Source: CAJJDF01 sp965655625 (GTDB lineage: Bacteria > Bacteroidota > Bacteroidia > Flavobacteriales_D > CAJJDF01). From it: a stretch of DNA of 64,000 nt. The notes under the pieces were generated by a model, which saw only the letters and a program-made list of their open reading frames with translations, did no database searches and was not told the origin of the DNA. Positions 1 through 8,278 of this stretch are shown here, piece after piece; the stretch's first letter is position 1, and the number at the start of each line of letters is the position of its first letter. The stretch covers positions 1 to 64,000 of the forward strand of contig CBFHHA010000004.1 in NCBI GenBank assembly GCA_965655625.1, given 5' to 3'. A program made the position numbers and the translations under genes.

Positions 1-132
1 CATTTCCTCCAATTGTTCCAGCGTAATTTTTTCTGTTTTGATGTCTTGTAATTTCCAATCTTCTGAAAGGTTCAATTCTTTCAAAATTCGTTTGCACGTA
101 TCGCAAGTGGAGAGGTAGTAGGCTTTTTTCAT
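1..132 (-). CDS. ArsC/Spx-like thioredoxin-fold reductase, C-terminus outside window
   Basis: Only the first 44 codons lie in the window; the ATG is at 132-130 and the frame is open to base 1. The peptide has the early beta-strand and redox motif of the ArsC/Spx/MgsR family, a Cys-Asp-Thr-Cys-Lys stretch at residues 10-14, followed by a helix rich in Leu and Glu. Members are glutaredoxin-fold proteins: arsenate reductase-like enzymes or Spx-type transcription regulators. The two cysteines two residues apart fit either; the rest of the protein is needed to decide. It is the last gene in the leftward direction and is separated from obg by a palindromic repeat. Confidence 0.75.
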   Translation of the reverse strand, partial: MKKAYYLSTCDTCKRILKELNLSEDWKLQDIKTEKITLEQLEEM

Positions 133-145
133 TGTTTTAATGGTT

Positions 146-170
146 ACTCCCTTCCCCAAGGGAAGGGAGT
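146..170. repeat. Perfect GGGAAGGGAGT palindrome in the spacer before obg
   Basis: Two perfect 11-bp arms (ACTCCCTTCCC and its complement) flank a CAA loop at 146-170. A related half-palindrome CTTCCCTTGGGAA follows near 210-225. The same CTTCCC-3nt-GGGAAG core recurs as a pair at 13447-13504, so this looks like a dispersed REP-like element rather than a simple terminator; no T-tract follows on either strand. Confidence 0.6.
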
Positions 171-259
171 AATTATGGTTTTGGTTATTGTTGTTTAAAA
201 ATATTCCTAGAATTTGGAGTCTCTTCCCTTGGGAAAGGTTGTGCCAACCAATCGGTAGG

Positions 260-1255
260 TTACGGATGGGAAATATACTTCCACAACAAATCTTTCAATT
301 CCGTAATTCCTTGTTGAGCTACTGAGGAAATAAATAGTGTTTCGATTCCTTCGGGCAATTCTTTTTTAATTTCTTCGGTCAATTCTTCGTCAAGCATATC
401 TGCTTTGGTGATTGCAAGCACCCGGTCTTTATCCAATAATTCGGGGTTGTAGGTTCCTACCTCATTTATGAGAATATCAAATTCTTTTTTGATATCATCA
501 CTATCTGCTGGCACCATAAATAGTAACAGGGCATTCCGCTCAATGTGACGCAAAAATCTGTGCCCCAATCCTTTTCCTTCATTTGCTCCTTCAATAATTC
601 CAGGAATATCTGCCATCACAAACGATTTGTGACCACGGTATTTTACAATTCCTAGATTAGGAACCAGGGTAGTAAATGGATAATCCGCAATTTCTGGTTT
701 GGCAGCCGAAACTACCGAAAGCAAAGTAGATTTTCCTGCATTGGGAAACCCAACTAAACCAACATCTGCTAATACTTTAAGTTCAAGAATTTTCCATTCT
801 TCTTGACCGGGTTCACCGGGTTGAGAATATCTGGGGGCTTGGTTCGTGGAGGATTTAAAATGGTCGTTTCCTCTCCCTCCTTTTCCTCCTTTTGTAAGGA
901 TTACTTCTTGTCCGTCTTCGGTAATTTCGAACAACACTTTTTCCGTTTCGGCATCTTTTACCAAAGTTCCCAAAGGAACCTCCACAATTTTATCCTCTCC
1001 CTCAGAACCAGTTTGGTGTTGTCCTCTTCCTACATCTCCATGACCAGCAATTACGTGTCGTTGGAACTTCAAGTGTAACAACGTCCATAATTGGCTGTTT
1101 CCTCGCAAAATTACATGACCGCCTCGTCCGCCATCACCACCATCGGGCCCTCCTTTGGCCGTAATTTTATCGCGGTAAAAGTGGGAACTACCCGCTCCAC
1201 CTTTACCCGAACGGCAGCAAATTTTTACGTAATCTATGAAATTTGATTTTGACAC
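260..1255 (-). CDS. obgE: Obg GTPase (ribosome assembly/stress)
   Basis: Obg is an essential GTPase that binds the large ribosomal subunit during assembly. The glycine-rich Obg fold occupies about residues 1-158 (repeated KGG/DGG/GRGG motifs), followed by the G domain: P-loop GFPNAGKS at 169-176, DIPG at 216-219 and a TKAD motif near the C-terminus. At 331 residues it matches the short form that lacks the extra C-terminal OCT domain. The ATG at 1255 gives the usual N-terminus. A TAnnTTTG-type promoter element lies 18-25 bases upstream. In this group of bacteria obg often stands near adenylate kinase, which is not present here. Identification is firm from the motifs. Confidence 0.97.
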   Translation of the reverse strand: MSKSNFIDYVKICCRSGKGGAGSSHFYRDKITAKGGPDGGDGGRGGHVILRGNSQLWTLLHLKFQRHVIAGHGDVGRGQHQTGSEGEDKIVEVPLGTLVKDAETEKVLFEITEDGQEVILTKGGKGGRGNDHFKSSTNQAPRYSQPGEPGQEEWKILELKVLADVGLVGFPNAGKSTLLSVVSAAKPEIADYPFTTLVPNLGIVKYRGHKSFVMADIPGIIEGANEGKGLGHRFLRHIERNALLLFMVPADSDDIKKEFDILINEVGTYNPELLDKDRVLAITKADMLDEELTEEIKKELPEGIETLFISSVAQQGITELKDLLWKYISHP

Positions 1256-1272
1256 AATCTTTTGGTTTTTTA

Positions 1273-1280
1273 CAAAACTA
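1273..1280 (-). promoter_or_regulatory. Probable -7 element of the obg promoter
   Basis: On the minus strand TAGTTTTG matches the Bacteroidota -7 consensus TAnnTTTG. It lies 17 bases before the obg start codon, which implies a very short leader. I see no convincing TTTG at -33. Confidence 0.45.
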
Positions 1281-1396
1281 ACAGAATTAGGAATTATAAT
1301 TTGTGAATTGCCAATTCTTTTCGAAAACTAAACAGTTGAAACCACAGTTTAATCTCAACCAAAAAAACAAGTTCAGGTTATTCTCTTCTAGTCGTA

Positions 1397-1546
1397 CTAA
1401 ACTAAATTTTCCGCAGAGACTTTGCCTACATAACTCCAGGTAGGACAAGTATCGCACTTTTTCTTTTTCTTCTTTGTTGCACAGGCAGATAACATAAATA
1501 AGCTTGCTACAATAACTAGGGTGGATATCAACTGTTTTTGTTTCAT
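1397..1546 (-). CDS. Very small lipoprotein (49 aa), unknown function
   Basis: An ATG at 1546-1544 opens a 49-codon frame ending in TAG at 1399-1397. The peptide has a basic N-terminus (MKQKQL), a hydrophobic stretch and a lipobox LSAC, giving lipidated Cys22. A run of six lysines follows (residues 25-30), then CDTCPTW. The mature part is only about 28 residues, with two further cysteines three apart. It is too short for most automatic callers and I do not recognise a named family. It fills an otherwise empty 411-base gap between obg and the divergent mlaE. Secretion to the periplasm with lipid anchoring is inferred from the lipobox alone. Confidence 0.6.
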   Translation of the reverse strand: MKQKQLISTLVIVASLFMLSACATKKKKKKCDTCPTWSYVGKVSAENLV

Positions 1547-1666
1547 TTACAATTTGGCATTTAGACTTATAAACTCTCTGTGATTATAAGTATCAGGTAA
1601 AAAGACTTAGGCTATTTTGATAGAAACTAAAATTACCCCTATTTTAGTACTTTAAAAGTAAGAAAT

Positions 1667-2413
1667 TTGAATTTATTTGAGCACATAGGAAGATTTATTT
1701 TGATGATTGCTGCCGCATTCAAAAAACCAGAAAAATGGAAAGTGCTTGGGAAAAATTTCATTCATGAGGTTCATTCTATTGGTATAAGTTCATTGAGCAT
1801 TGTAGCATTACTCTCTCTTTTTATGGGAGCCGTAATGGTTATTCAAACAGCTTCCAATATAGATTCTGTATTGATCCCTGCCTACACCGTTGGTTTTGCC
1901 ACTCGACAGTCGATGATTTTAGAATTTTCTTCCACAATGATTTGTTTGATATTGGCAGGAAAAGTAGGTTCAAATATTGCCTCAGAAATTGGAACCATGA
2001 GACTTACCGAGCAAATTGATGCCCTGGAAGTTATGGGAGTAAATTCGATCAACCATCTTGTTCTACCAAAAATATTAGCCTCTCTCTTTATTTTCCCATT
2101 TATTGTTCTCATCAGCATGGGATTGGGATTAATTGGCGGAGGGTTAATTGGAACGCAAGCTGGAATTATTACTTTAGAAAAATACATCATGGGGCTTCAA
2201 TACTATTTTGAGCCTTTTAGTATTACCTATTCTCTTATCAAAACGTCTTTTTTTGCATTTTTTATCGCGACCATCCCTTCTTACTTTGGGTACTACGTAA
2301 ATCCAAGCGGAGGAGCTTTGGAGGTTGGTAAATCTGGGACAAAATCGGTTGTGGCCAGTAGTATGATCATACTTTTGATTAACTTAATTATCACCTATTT
2401 TCTTTTGCTTTAG
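1667..2413 (+). CDS. mlaE: MlaE-family ABC transporter permease
   Basis: This is the membrane component of an Mla-type phospholipid transporter between inner and outer membranes. The 248-residue protein has about five hydrophobic segments and the family signature LTEQIDALEVMG near residues 112-123, preceded by a GSNIASEIGTMR stretch. Translation appears to begin at TTG (1667); the next in-frame ATG is residue 13, and the N-terminal amphipathic part before it (EHIGRFILMIAAAFKKPEKW) is typical of the family, so TTG is preferred. The ATPase gene follows two bases after the stop, so the two are translated together. The periplasmic MCE-domain partner (MlaD) is not in the window. Confidence 0.92.
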   Translation: MNLFEHIGRFILMIAAAFKKPEKWKVLGKNFIHEVHSIGISSLSIVALLSLFMGAVMVIQTASNIDSVLIPAYTVGFATRQSMILEFSSTMICLILAGKVGSNIASEIGTMRLTEQIDALEVMGVNSINHLVLPKILASLFIFPFIVLISMGLGLIGGGLIGTQAGIITLEKYIMGLQYYFEPFSITYSLIKTSFFAFFIATIPSYFGYYVNPSGGALEVGKSGTKSVVASSMIILLINLIITYFLLL

Positions 2414-2415
2414 TT

Positions 2416-3174
2416 ATGAGTATCATTGTAAATAACATACGAAAAGGCTTTAATGGAACCGAAATTTTGAAGGGAATCGACTTTGAATTTGAACCAGGAA
2501 AAACTAATTTGATTATTGGGCAGAGCGGTTCAGGGAAGTCTGTCCTTACCAAATGTATTGTGGGGTTATATGAAGTGGATAGCGGTGAAGTGATTTATGG
2601 CGGTGAAAACTTCTCAGGAATGAACAAATCAGAGCGAAAAAAAATACGATCTCAAATTGGGATGCTCTTTCAAGGGAGCGCTCTTTTCGATTCATACAGT
2701 GTAGAAGAGAATGTCATGTTTCCTCTAATCATGTTCTCAGAGATGAGTAAAGAAGAGATGATTGACCGTGTAAATTTTTGCTTAAAAAGAGTCCAATTAG
2801 AAAATAAAAACCACTTATTTCCGTCAGAAATTAGCGGAGGAATGCAGAAAAGAGTAGCTATTGCAAGAGCAATCGCGCTGAATCCAAAATATTTATTTTG
2901 TGACGAACCAAATTCTGGACTTGACCCAAAAACCTCCATCGTTATTGATAATTTGATTCATGACTTAACCAAGGAATACAACATGACTACCGTAGTCATC
3001 ACCCATGACATGAATTCGGTGATGGAGATAGGGGAAAACATCATGTACATACACAAAGGTGAAAACTGGTGGACTGGCGACAAACACTCTATTATAACTA
3101 CCGAAAATAAAGAAATAGGAGATTTTGTTTATGCATCAGAATTCATGAAGCAATTAAGAGAAAAACTCAACTAA
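2416..3174 (+). CDS. mlaF: MlaF-type ABC transporter ATP-binding protein
   Basis: ATPase partner of the upstream permease, expected to drive phospholipid transport across the periplasm. All nucleotide-binding motifs are intact: Walker A GQSGSGKS (35-42), Q-loop Gln86, signature SGGMQKR (140-146), Walker B ending in DE (163-164) and His197 of the H-loop. The signature form SGGMxKR is characteristic of the MlaF subgroup rather than of amino-acid or lipoprotein exporters. It is 252 residues, the normal size, and starts at ATG 2416 just after mlaE. Confidence 0.93.
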   Translation: MSIIVNNIRKGFNGTEILKGIDFEFEPGKTNLIIGQSGSGKSVLTKCIVGLYEVDSGEVIYGGENFSGMNKSERKKIRSQIGMLFQGSALFDSYSVEENVMFPLIMFSEMSKEEMIDRVNFCLKRVQLENKNHLFPSEISGGMQKRVAIARAIALNPKYLFCDEPNSGLDPKTSIVIDNLIHDLTKEYNMTTVVITHDMNSVMEIGENIMYIHKGENWWTGDKHSIITTENKEIGDFVYASEFMKQLREKLN

Positions 3175-3240
3175 CATGTTTAATCTGAAAGAGAAAGAAG
3201 GATTTTAAGAAAAATATCTTCTAAAGAACACACTAACACT

Positions 3241-3882
3241 ATGGATATGCTATCTACACTTTTTTTAAGTTCACCTGAAGTTTTTGGAATAGAAATTTTT
3301 GACAACGATTTCTACAAATTGTTAGTTCTATTTGGACTTAACTTCCTTAGCACAATTATACTAGCTCGATTCATTTACTATCCTTACAACAATAAGAAAC
3401 GAGAATTTATTTTTGCTTACATGGTGGTAAGTAGTGTCATTTTCTTTTTGTGCTTTGCGCTAAAAGCTTTTAAATTTAATACGGGAGTGGCAATTGGACT
3501 CTTTGCTCTTCTTGGAGTTATTCGTTTTCGAACTGATACTATTACGTTGAAGGAAATGGCCTACCTTTTTGTATTTATTGGAGTTTCCATGATAAATGCC
3601 TTTTCAAAAAAAATGAGTTTATACGAAATCGGATTTATCAATTTAGCCTTCATTTCTTTAACTGCAATCGGAGAAAAACTATTGCAGCAAAAAACTGTCT
3701 CTAGGCGAACGGCCAACTTTGAATTAACCTACGGCAACTTAGAAAACTTGAAAACTGAGAACTATGAGGTTCTTAAAAATGACATAAGCTCTGCTACCGG
3801 ACTTAAAATAGAATCGGTAAAAATCACAAGCATGGACTTAAAAACAAAAGAGGCTAAACTAAAAGTTTATTACGAAAAATAA
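3241..3882 (+). CDS. DUF4956 membrane protein
   Basis: A 213-residue protein with about four transmembrane segments in residues 22-140 and a soluble C-terminal domain of alternating charged strands. The central motif GVIRFRTDTITLKEMAY, following a glycine-rich membrane helix, is the hallmark of DUF4956. The family has no settled function; in several bacteria it sits beside polyphosphate polymerase-like (VTC-type) genes, but none is visible here. It is transcribed in the same direction as mlaEF with a 66-base gap and ends at a strong bidirectional terminator, so it may be the last gene of that unit. Confidence 0.8.
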   Translation: MDMLSTLFLSSPEVFGIEIFDNDFYKLLVLFGLNFLSTIILARFIYYPYNNKKREFIFAYMVVSSVIFFLCFALKAFKFNTGVAIGLFALLGVIRFRTDTITLKEMAYLFVFIGVSMINAFSKKMSLYEIGFINLAFISLTAIGEKLLQQKTVSRRTANFELTYGNLENLKTENYEVLKNDISSATGLKIESVKITSMDLKTKEAKLKVYYEK

Positions 3883-3919
3883 AATTGAGCAGGCAAGACC
3901 CTTCAATATATTGACAAAA

Positions 3920-3954
3920 AAATCCCCTTCCGAACAACAAACGGAAGGGGATTT
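3920..3954. terminator. Bidirectional terminator between DUF4956 gene and yqeY
   Basis: A 13-bp perfect stem (AAATCCCCTTCCG and its complement) with a 9-base loop AACAACAAA. A-rich sequence lies on the left and T-rich on the right, so it can stop both converging transcripts. Confidence 0.85.
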
Positions 3955-3979
3955 ATTATTTAAACAACAATAGAATTCC

Positions 3980-4429
3980 CTAATTATTCAGGTTTTCTTT
4001 CACCAATTTAGAAATAATTTTACCGTCTGCTTTTCCTGAAAGCTGTCCCATGGCAGCCCCCATTACTTTGCCCATGTCTGCTGGTGAAGCAGCTCCTGTC
4101 TTAGCAATTATTTCTTTTACTACGGCACTTATCTCTTCTTCGCTCATTTGAGCTGGCAAATAAGCCTCAATAATCTCTGCCTGAAACACTTCGTCATGCA
4201 CTAAATCCTCTCTGCCTTGCTCTTGGTACAAAGCTGCAGCATCTTTTCTTTGTTTGTGCAATTTCTGAAGAATCTTCATTTCTACTTCTTCGCTTACTTC
4301 TCCGCTACTGTCTTTAGTAGCCTCAAGCATTAATGCAGATTTTATAGCTCTCAATGCAGCTAATTTTTCTTTGTTTCTCGCTTTCATTGCCTCCTTCATA
4401 TCGGAAGCTATTTGTACAGTTAAACTCAT
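3980..4429 (-). CDS. yqeY: GatB/YqeY domain protein
   Basis: A 149-residue helical protein of the YqeY family, which resembles the C-terminal tRNA-binding tail domain of the amidotransferase subunit GatB. Recognisable parts are the N-terminal KEAMKARNKEKLAALRAIKSAL helix and the C-terminal GKVMGAAMGQLSGKADGKIISKLVKENL block. Its precise role is not established; a part in tRNA amidation or binding is inferred from GatB. It follows ftsZ in the same direction, as is common in Bacteroidota, but has its own promoter-like element at 4471-4478. Confidence 0.92.
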   Translation of the reverse strand: MSLTVQIASDMKEAMKARNKEKLAALRAIKSALMLEATKDSSGEVSEEVEMKILQKLHKQRKDAAALYQEQGREDLVHDEVFQAEIIEAYLPAQMSEEEISAVVKEIIAKTGAASPADMGKVMGAAMGQLSGKADGKIISKLVKENLNN

Positions 4430-4470
4430 AGTTTAGTATTTAAAAATTTGTCGTTTTAGTCATCAGTTTG

Positions 4471-4478
4471 CAAATATA
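4471..4478 (-). promoter_or_regulatory. Probable yqeY promoter inside a hairpin downstream of ftsZ
   Basis: TATATTTG on the minus strand matches TAnnTTTG; a TTGA lies about 20 bases upstream. The element is enclosed by 9-bp inverted arms (CATCAGTTT at 4461-4469, AAACTGATG at 4485-4493) that may also act on ftsZ read-through. Confidence 0.5.
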
Positions 4479-4521
4479 CTTTAAAAACTGATGACTATTC
4501 AATACCGACCAATCGCTTTAT

Positions 4522-6204
4522 TTAATCAACATTATCATGCAGGAATGAGTTATTTCCTTTGATAGCGTTACCCTTCCCTTCCTCATCAGACAAAGTAAAC
4601 CTTGATACATTGTTTTCAGAAGAATGAGGTGTGTCCTCCAGTTTGATTTGTCTTCTGATGTAGGCTGGCTCACTTTCTAGCTCAGACAATCCGAATGGAG
4701 TTCTTAGCTTGAGGCTCAACTCCTTAATTCTCTCTTCTCTTTCTGCCGATAATTCTTGAAGCTGTTCTCTGCTAATTTCTTCTCTCACCTCTTCTTTCAC
4801 TTCTTTAGGTTCTTGAAAATTGTTCACTGGCGCAGAAGGAGTCTCTTCTTCCATGTCGTCTTCCAAGTAGTGAATTATTTTTTCCTCTTTCTTTGGCTCT
4901 GGCTGGATATTTTGAGGTATTGAAACTGGCTCAATAACTTCCTCATTCTTTGGAGTATTCACTTCAAAGTTCAATGAGGCTTGCTCTTCCCTCATTATTC
5001 TTTCCATGTTATCTTCCTCCTCCAACTCTACTTCTGGAGCAGAAGAAACAGGTTCCCCCGGTGCACTATTCTTTAGGTAGGGCATTTCATCCATTTTCTC
5101 CTCTTCTACATGGGAAGGTTCTGGAGCCGAATAACTTTGAGTAGGTGAGGTAATTGGCTTAGCAATCATGGTAGGCTCTTCTGAACCTAAATCCAAATAA
5201 GTTTTCTTTGGCTCTTCAGGAGTTACTCCCGTATCTAAGTTGGCATTTGAATGAAAACCAGTAGCAATTACCGTTACACAAACTCCTGTTCCAAGAGTTT
5301 CATCATATCCTTGACCCATAATCATTTCGGCCGATCCACCAGCTGCATCTACGATAAAGTCTGTGATTTCACTCATCTCATCCATTGTCAATTCTTCCTC
5401 ACCAAAAGTAATATTCAACAATACTTGTTTGGCTCCTGTAATGTCATTATCATTCAATAATGGAGAAGAAAGAGCTTTTTCAGCTGCAATAATTGCTCTG
5501 TTTTCTCCTTCGGCAGTTGCAGTACCCATAATAGCTACTCCACTGTCTTTCATTACTGTATTCACATCATTCAAATCCACGTTGATGAATCCGGTTTTAG
5601 AAATTACTTCAGCGATTCCTTTGGCAGCGGATGCCAGTACTTGGTCTGCCTGAGCGTAGGCATTACGGATAGTTAAATTTCCGTACATGTCTCTCAACTT
5701 TTCGTTATTAATGATTAACAACGTGTCTACGGCATCTCTCATTTCTTTGATTCCCGCTTCTGCTTGTTCCTTTCTTTTCTTTCCTTCGAAACTAAAAGGA
5801 ACAGTAACGATACCTACCGTTAACACACCCATGTCTTTGGCTACCCTGGCAACTACTGGACCTGCACCAGTTCCAGTTCCACCACCCATTCCAGCAGTAA
5901 TAAACACCATATTGGTATTGTCCGACAAGTAATTTTTAATTTCATCTACGCTTTCAATAGCTGCATTTTTTCCAACCTCTGGCAAAGAACCTGCTCCTCT
6001 TCCTCCAGTTAGGGTTTCTCCTAATTGAATTTTTGTGGGCACAGCACTCATGTCAAGAGCCTGAATATCAGTGTTACATACGATAAAATCTACGTCCTTT
6101 ATTCCAAGTTCGTACATGTGGTTTACGGCATTACTACCTCCACCTCCAACACCTATCACTTTGATGATATTGGCTTTGTTGTTGTTTGGGATGTTAAATT
6201 CCAT
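4522..6204 (-). CDS. ftsZ: Cell division protein FtsZ with very long C-terminal linker
   Basis: The tubulin-like GTPase that forms the division ring. The GTPase fold occupies residues 1 to about 325, with the tubulin signature GGGTGTGAGP at 107-116 and the N-terminal VIGVGGGGSNAVNHM nucleotide site near 16-30; the T7-loop region NVDLNDVNTV is present. Instead of the usual short tail, about 220 residues rich in Glu, Pro, Ser and Lys follow, ending in a conserved-looking peptide NSFLHDNVD that should bind FtsA or other anchors. At 560 residues it is much longer than the roughly 380 of E. coli; long FtsZ tails are known in Bacteroidota. It is the last division gene of the dcw operon, 30 bases after ftsA. 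Confidence 0.98.
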   Translation of the reverse strand: MEFNIPNNNKANIIKVIGVGGGGSNAVNHMYELGIKDVDFIVCNTDIQALDMSAVPTKIQLGETLTGGRGAGSLPEVGKNAAIESVDEIKNYLSDNTNMVFITAGMGGGTGTGAGPVVARVAKDMGVLTVGIVTVPFSFEGKKRKEQAEAGIKEMRDAVDTLLIINNEKLRDMYGNLTIRNAYAQADQVLASAAKGIAEVISKTGFINVDLNDVNTVMKDSGVAIMGTATAEGENRAIIAAEKALSSPLLNDNDITGAKQVLLNITFGEEELTMDEMSEITDFIVDAAGGSAEMIMGQGYDETLGTGVCVTVIATGFHSNANLDTGVTPEEPKKTYLDLGSEEPTMIAKPITSPTQSYSAPEPSHVEEEKMDEMPYLKNSAPGEPVSSAPEVELEEEDNMERIMREEQASLNFEVNTPKNEEVIEPVSIPQNIQPEPKKEEKIIHYLEDDMEEETPSAPVNNFQEPKEVKEEVREEISREQLQELSAEREERIKELSLKLRTPFGLSELESEPAYIRRQIKLEDTPHSSENNVSRFTLSDEEGKGNAIKGNNSFLHDNVD

Positions 6205-6234
6205 ATCTATTAGTTTTGTTGTTGTTTGTTGTTT

Positions 6235-7491
6235 CTATTTTATTTCTTCGTCAAAAAATCTTTTGATCTTATCAAAAAAGTTGGGCGCTTTCATGAACGA
6301 TGTGTCTCTTTGAACAGTCTCTGGTCTCTGGATAGCTCTTTGGTTTTCGTATCCTTTCATTACTAGCCCAATACCTGTTGCAAACAGTGGACTTGTAATA
6401 TCTTCTTGAATTCCTTTTCCTACGTGTTCGTTTGGATACCCTACTCTACTGTTCATTCCTGTTACGTATTCAAACAATTGAGGCAGATATTTCAATTGAG
6501 ATCCACCTCCCGTAATCACTACACCTCCAATTAGTTTTTTCTCAAATCCAGAGTTTTTAATCTCAAAATGAATGTGCTCAATTATCTCTTCCATTCTTGC
6601 TTGGATGATACTAGACAAGTTTTTTACAGAGATTTCTTTTGGTTCTCTTCCTCTCAATCCAGGAATGCACACAATCTCATTTTCTTGACTTTTGTTCGCC
6701 AATGCAGTTCCATATTTTTGCTTCAATACCTCGGCCTGACGTTTCATGATAGTAGTACCTTCTTTGATGTCCTCAGTTATCACATTTCCTCCAAATGGAA
6801 TGACCGCAGTGTGCCTAATAATTCCTTCATGGAAAATAGCTATATCCGTTGTACCACCTCCAATATCTACAAGAGCAACACCAGCCTCTTTTTCTTCTTC
6901 ACTAAGAACCGCTTCTGCTGATGCAAGGGGCTCCAAAATAATATCTGCCACTTCCAGTCCAGCTTTCTCCACACATCTGTAAATATTTTTTCCTGCCGCA
7001 ATTTGACCTGTAATGATATGGAAATTCGCTTCCAACTGCACTCCAGCCATTCCGATAGGATCCAAAATTCCTTGCTCCCTGTCAACAATATAGTCTTGAG
7101 GCAATACGTGAATAATTTCCTCACCTGGCATCATTACCAACTTGTACATATCATCTACCAAAGTATCGATATCTGCTTGAGAAATCTCTTCTTCATGGCT
7201 GCTCCTTGTAATCATTCCTCTATGCTGCAAACTCTTGATGTGCTGACCAGCTATTCCTACATTTACCACCTTAATTTCAACACCTGACTTTAATTCGGCT
7301 TGTTCCACAGCGGCTTTTATCGACTGTACCGTTTTTTCAATGTTAGCAACTACCCCTCTTGTTACCCCAAGAGATTCTGATTTCCCAACACCGATTACTT
7401 CAATCTTTCCGTGTTCATTTTTTCTTCCAACGATACAAGCAATCTTGGTGGTACCGATGTCTAATCCTACTACGATTTCTGATGATTCCAT
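6235..7491 (-). CDS. ftsA: Cell division protein FtsA
   Basis: Actin-like ATPase that tethers FtsZ to the membrane. The N-terminus has the phosphate-1 motif GLDIGTTKIACIVG (residues 9-22), phosphate-2 is VALVDIGGGTTDIAIF, and the adenosine motif is GVVITGGGSQL. The SHS2 (1C) insertion typical of FtsA lies in residues 85-160. The C-terminus ends in an amphipathic helix (FFDKIKRFFDEEIK) suited to membrane binding. The 418-residue length is normal. It lies one base after ftsQ. Confidence 0.97.
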   Translation of the reverse strand: MESSEIVVGLDIGTTKIACIVGRKNEHGKIEVIGVGKSESLGVTRGVVANIEKTVQSIKAAVEQAELKSGVEIKVVNVGIAGQHIKSLQHRGMITRSSHEEEISQADIDTLVDDMYKLVMMPGEEIIHVLPQDYIVDREQGILDPIGMAGVQLEANFHIITGQIAAGKNIYRCVEKAGLEVADIILEPLASAEAVLSEEEKEAGVALVDIGGGTTDIAIFHEGIIRHTAVIPFGGNVITEDIKEGTTIMKRQAEVLKQKYGTALANKSQENEIVCIPGLRGREPKEISVKNLSSIIQARMEEIIEHIHFEIKNSGFEKKLIGGVVITGGGSQLKYLPQLFEYVTGMNSRVGYPNEHVGKGIQEDITSPLFATGIGLVMKGYENQRAIQRPETVQRDTSFMKAPNFFDKIKRFFDEEIK

Positions 7492-7492
7492 A

Positions 7493-8278
7493 TTATTTAT
7501 TTTTTTTGCAAACTATTTGGTTATCGAACTTTAAGTTTATGGTTTTGTATAAGTTTAAATTACTAGGGTTTATTCCGTCTGTATAAAACAGCTTCAGTTT
7601 TTCAAATTTTGTTTCAATATTCTCGGCTTTTCCAAATACTATTTCTTGGTTGCCTACTTTTGGTATCAGTATTATTTCTTCGTTTTTCTCGACATATATT
7701 TGCTCAATCAATGCTTTTAAAAATGCATCTTGATCTATCGCTTTTGCCATTTCATATACTTCATCCAATAGAGTTATATCCTTTAATGAATCTTGCAGAA
7801 TTGTTTCGTAATAATTTTGTCCTGCTTTTAATTTCACATACCCATTCACAGCTAAAACTCGAGCGGTATACTGCTCAGAGGTTTGCATTGTTTTTCCCTT
7901 ATCGTCTACATACAAGGAATACCCGTTTCTGTTAAATACCCTCGCTATAGGTCTTCTTTGGCGAATATCAATTTGCAATTCCCCTTTCATACTTTTGTAT
8001 ACTTCCACTTCTTCTACACTGGACAAACTCAAGAGTTTTCGCTCAAGTTTTTCTGTGTCTATCTCTTTGAATTTATCTTTCCCTTTTTTGAATCCAATAT
8101 TGGCCAAAATGTTTTCCACTCTTTTTGGAGTAACGAAGTGATTTCCGCTCAACACATCCACTTTTACCACCACAGATTCGCAAATCGTGTTTTCTTTTTT
8201 ACGCAAAGTAAAGCTCAACAAGGCCAAAGTTGCCAATACAAACAAGGCCCAAACCGCTATGTTTAATATCTTTTTCAT
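7493..8278 (-). CDS. ftsQ: Cell division protein FtsQ (DivIB)
   Basis: A bitopic divisome protein: one transmembrane segment at about residues 7-24, then a POTRA-like part containing VTPKRVENILANIGFKKGK and the beta domain with VEEVEVYKSMKGELQIDIRQRRPIARV. These fit the FtsQ/DivIB family although overall conservation is low, as usual. It starts by a 4-base ATGA overlap with the end of murC, which is the typical place for ftsQ, and precedes ftsA. Confidence 0.9.
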   Translation of the reverse strand: MKKILNIAVWALFVLATLALLSFTLRKKENTICESVVVKVDVLSGNHFVTPKRVENILANIGFKKGKDKFKEIDTEKLERKLLSLSSVEEVEVYKSMKGELQIDIRQRRPIARVFNRNGYSLYVDDKGKTMQTSEQYTARVLAVNGYVKLKAGQNYYETILQDSLKDITLLDEVYEMAKAIDQDAFLKALIEQIYVEKNEEIILIPKVGNQEIVFGKAENIETKFEKLKLFYTDGINPSNLNLYKTINLKFDNQIVCKKNK

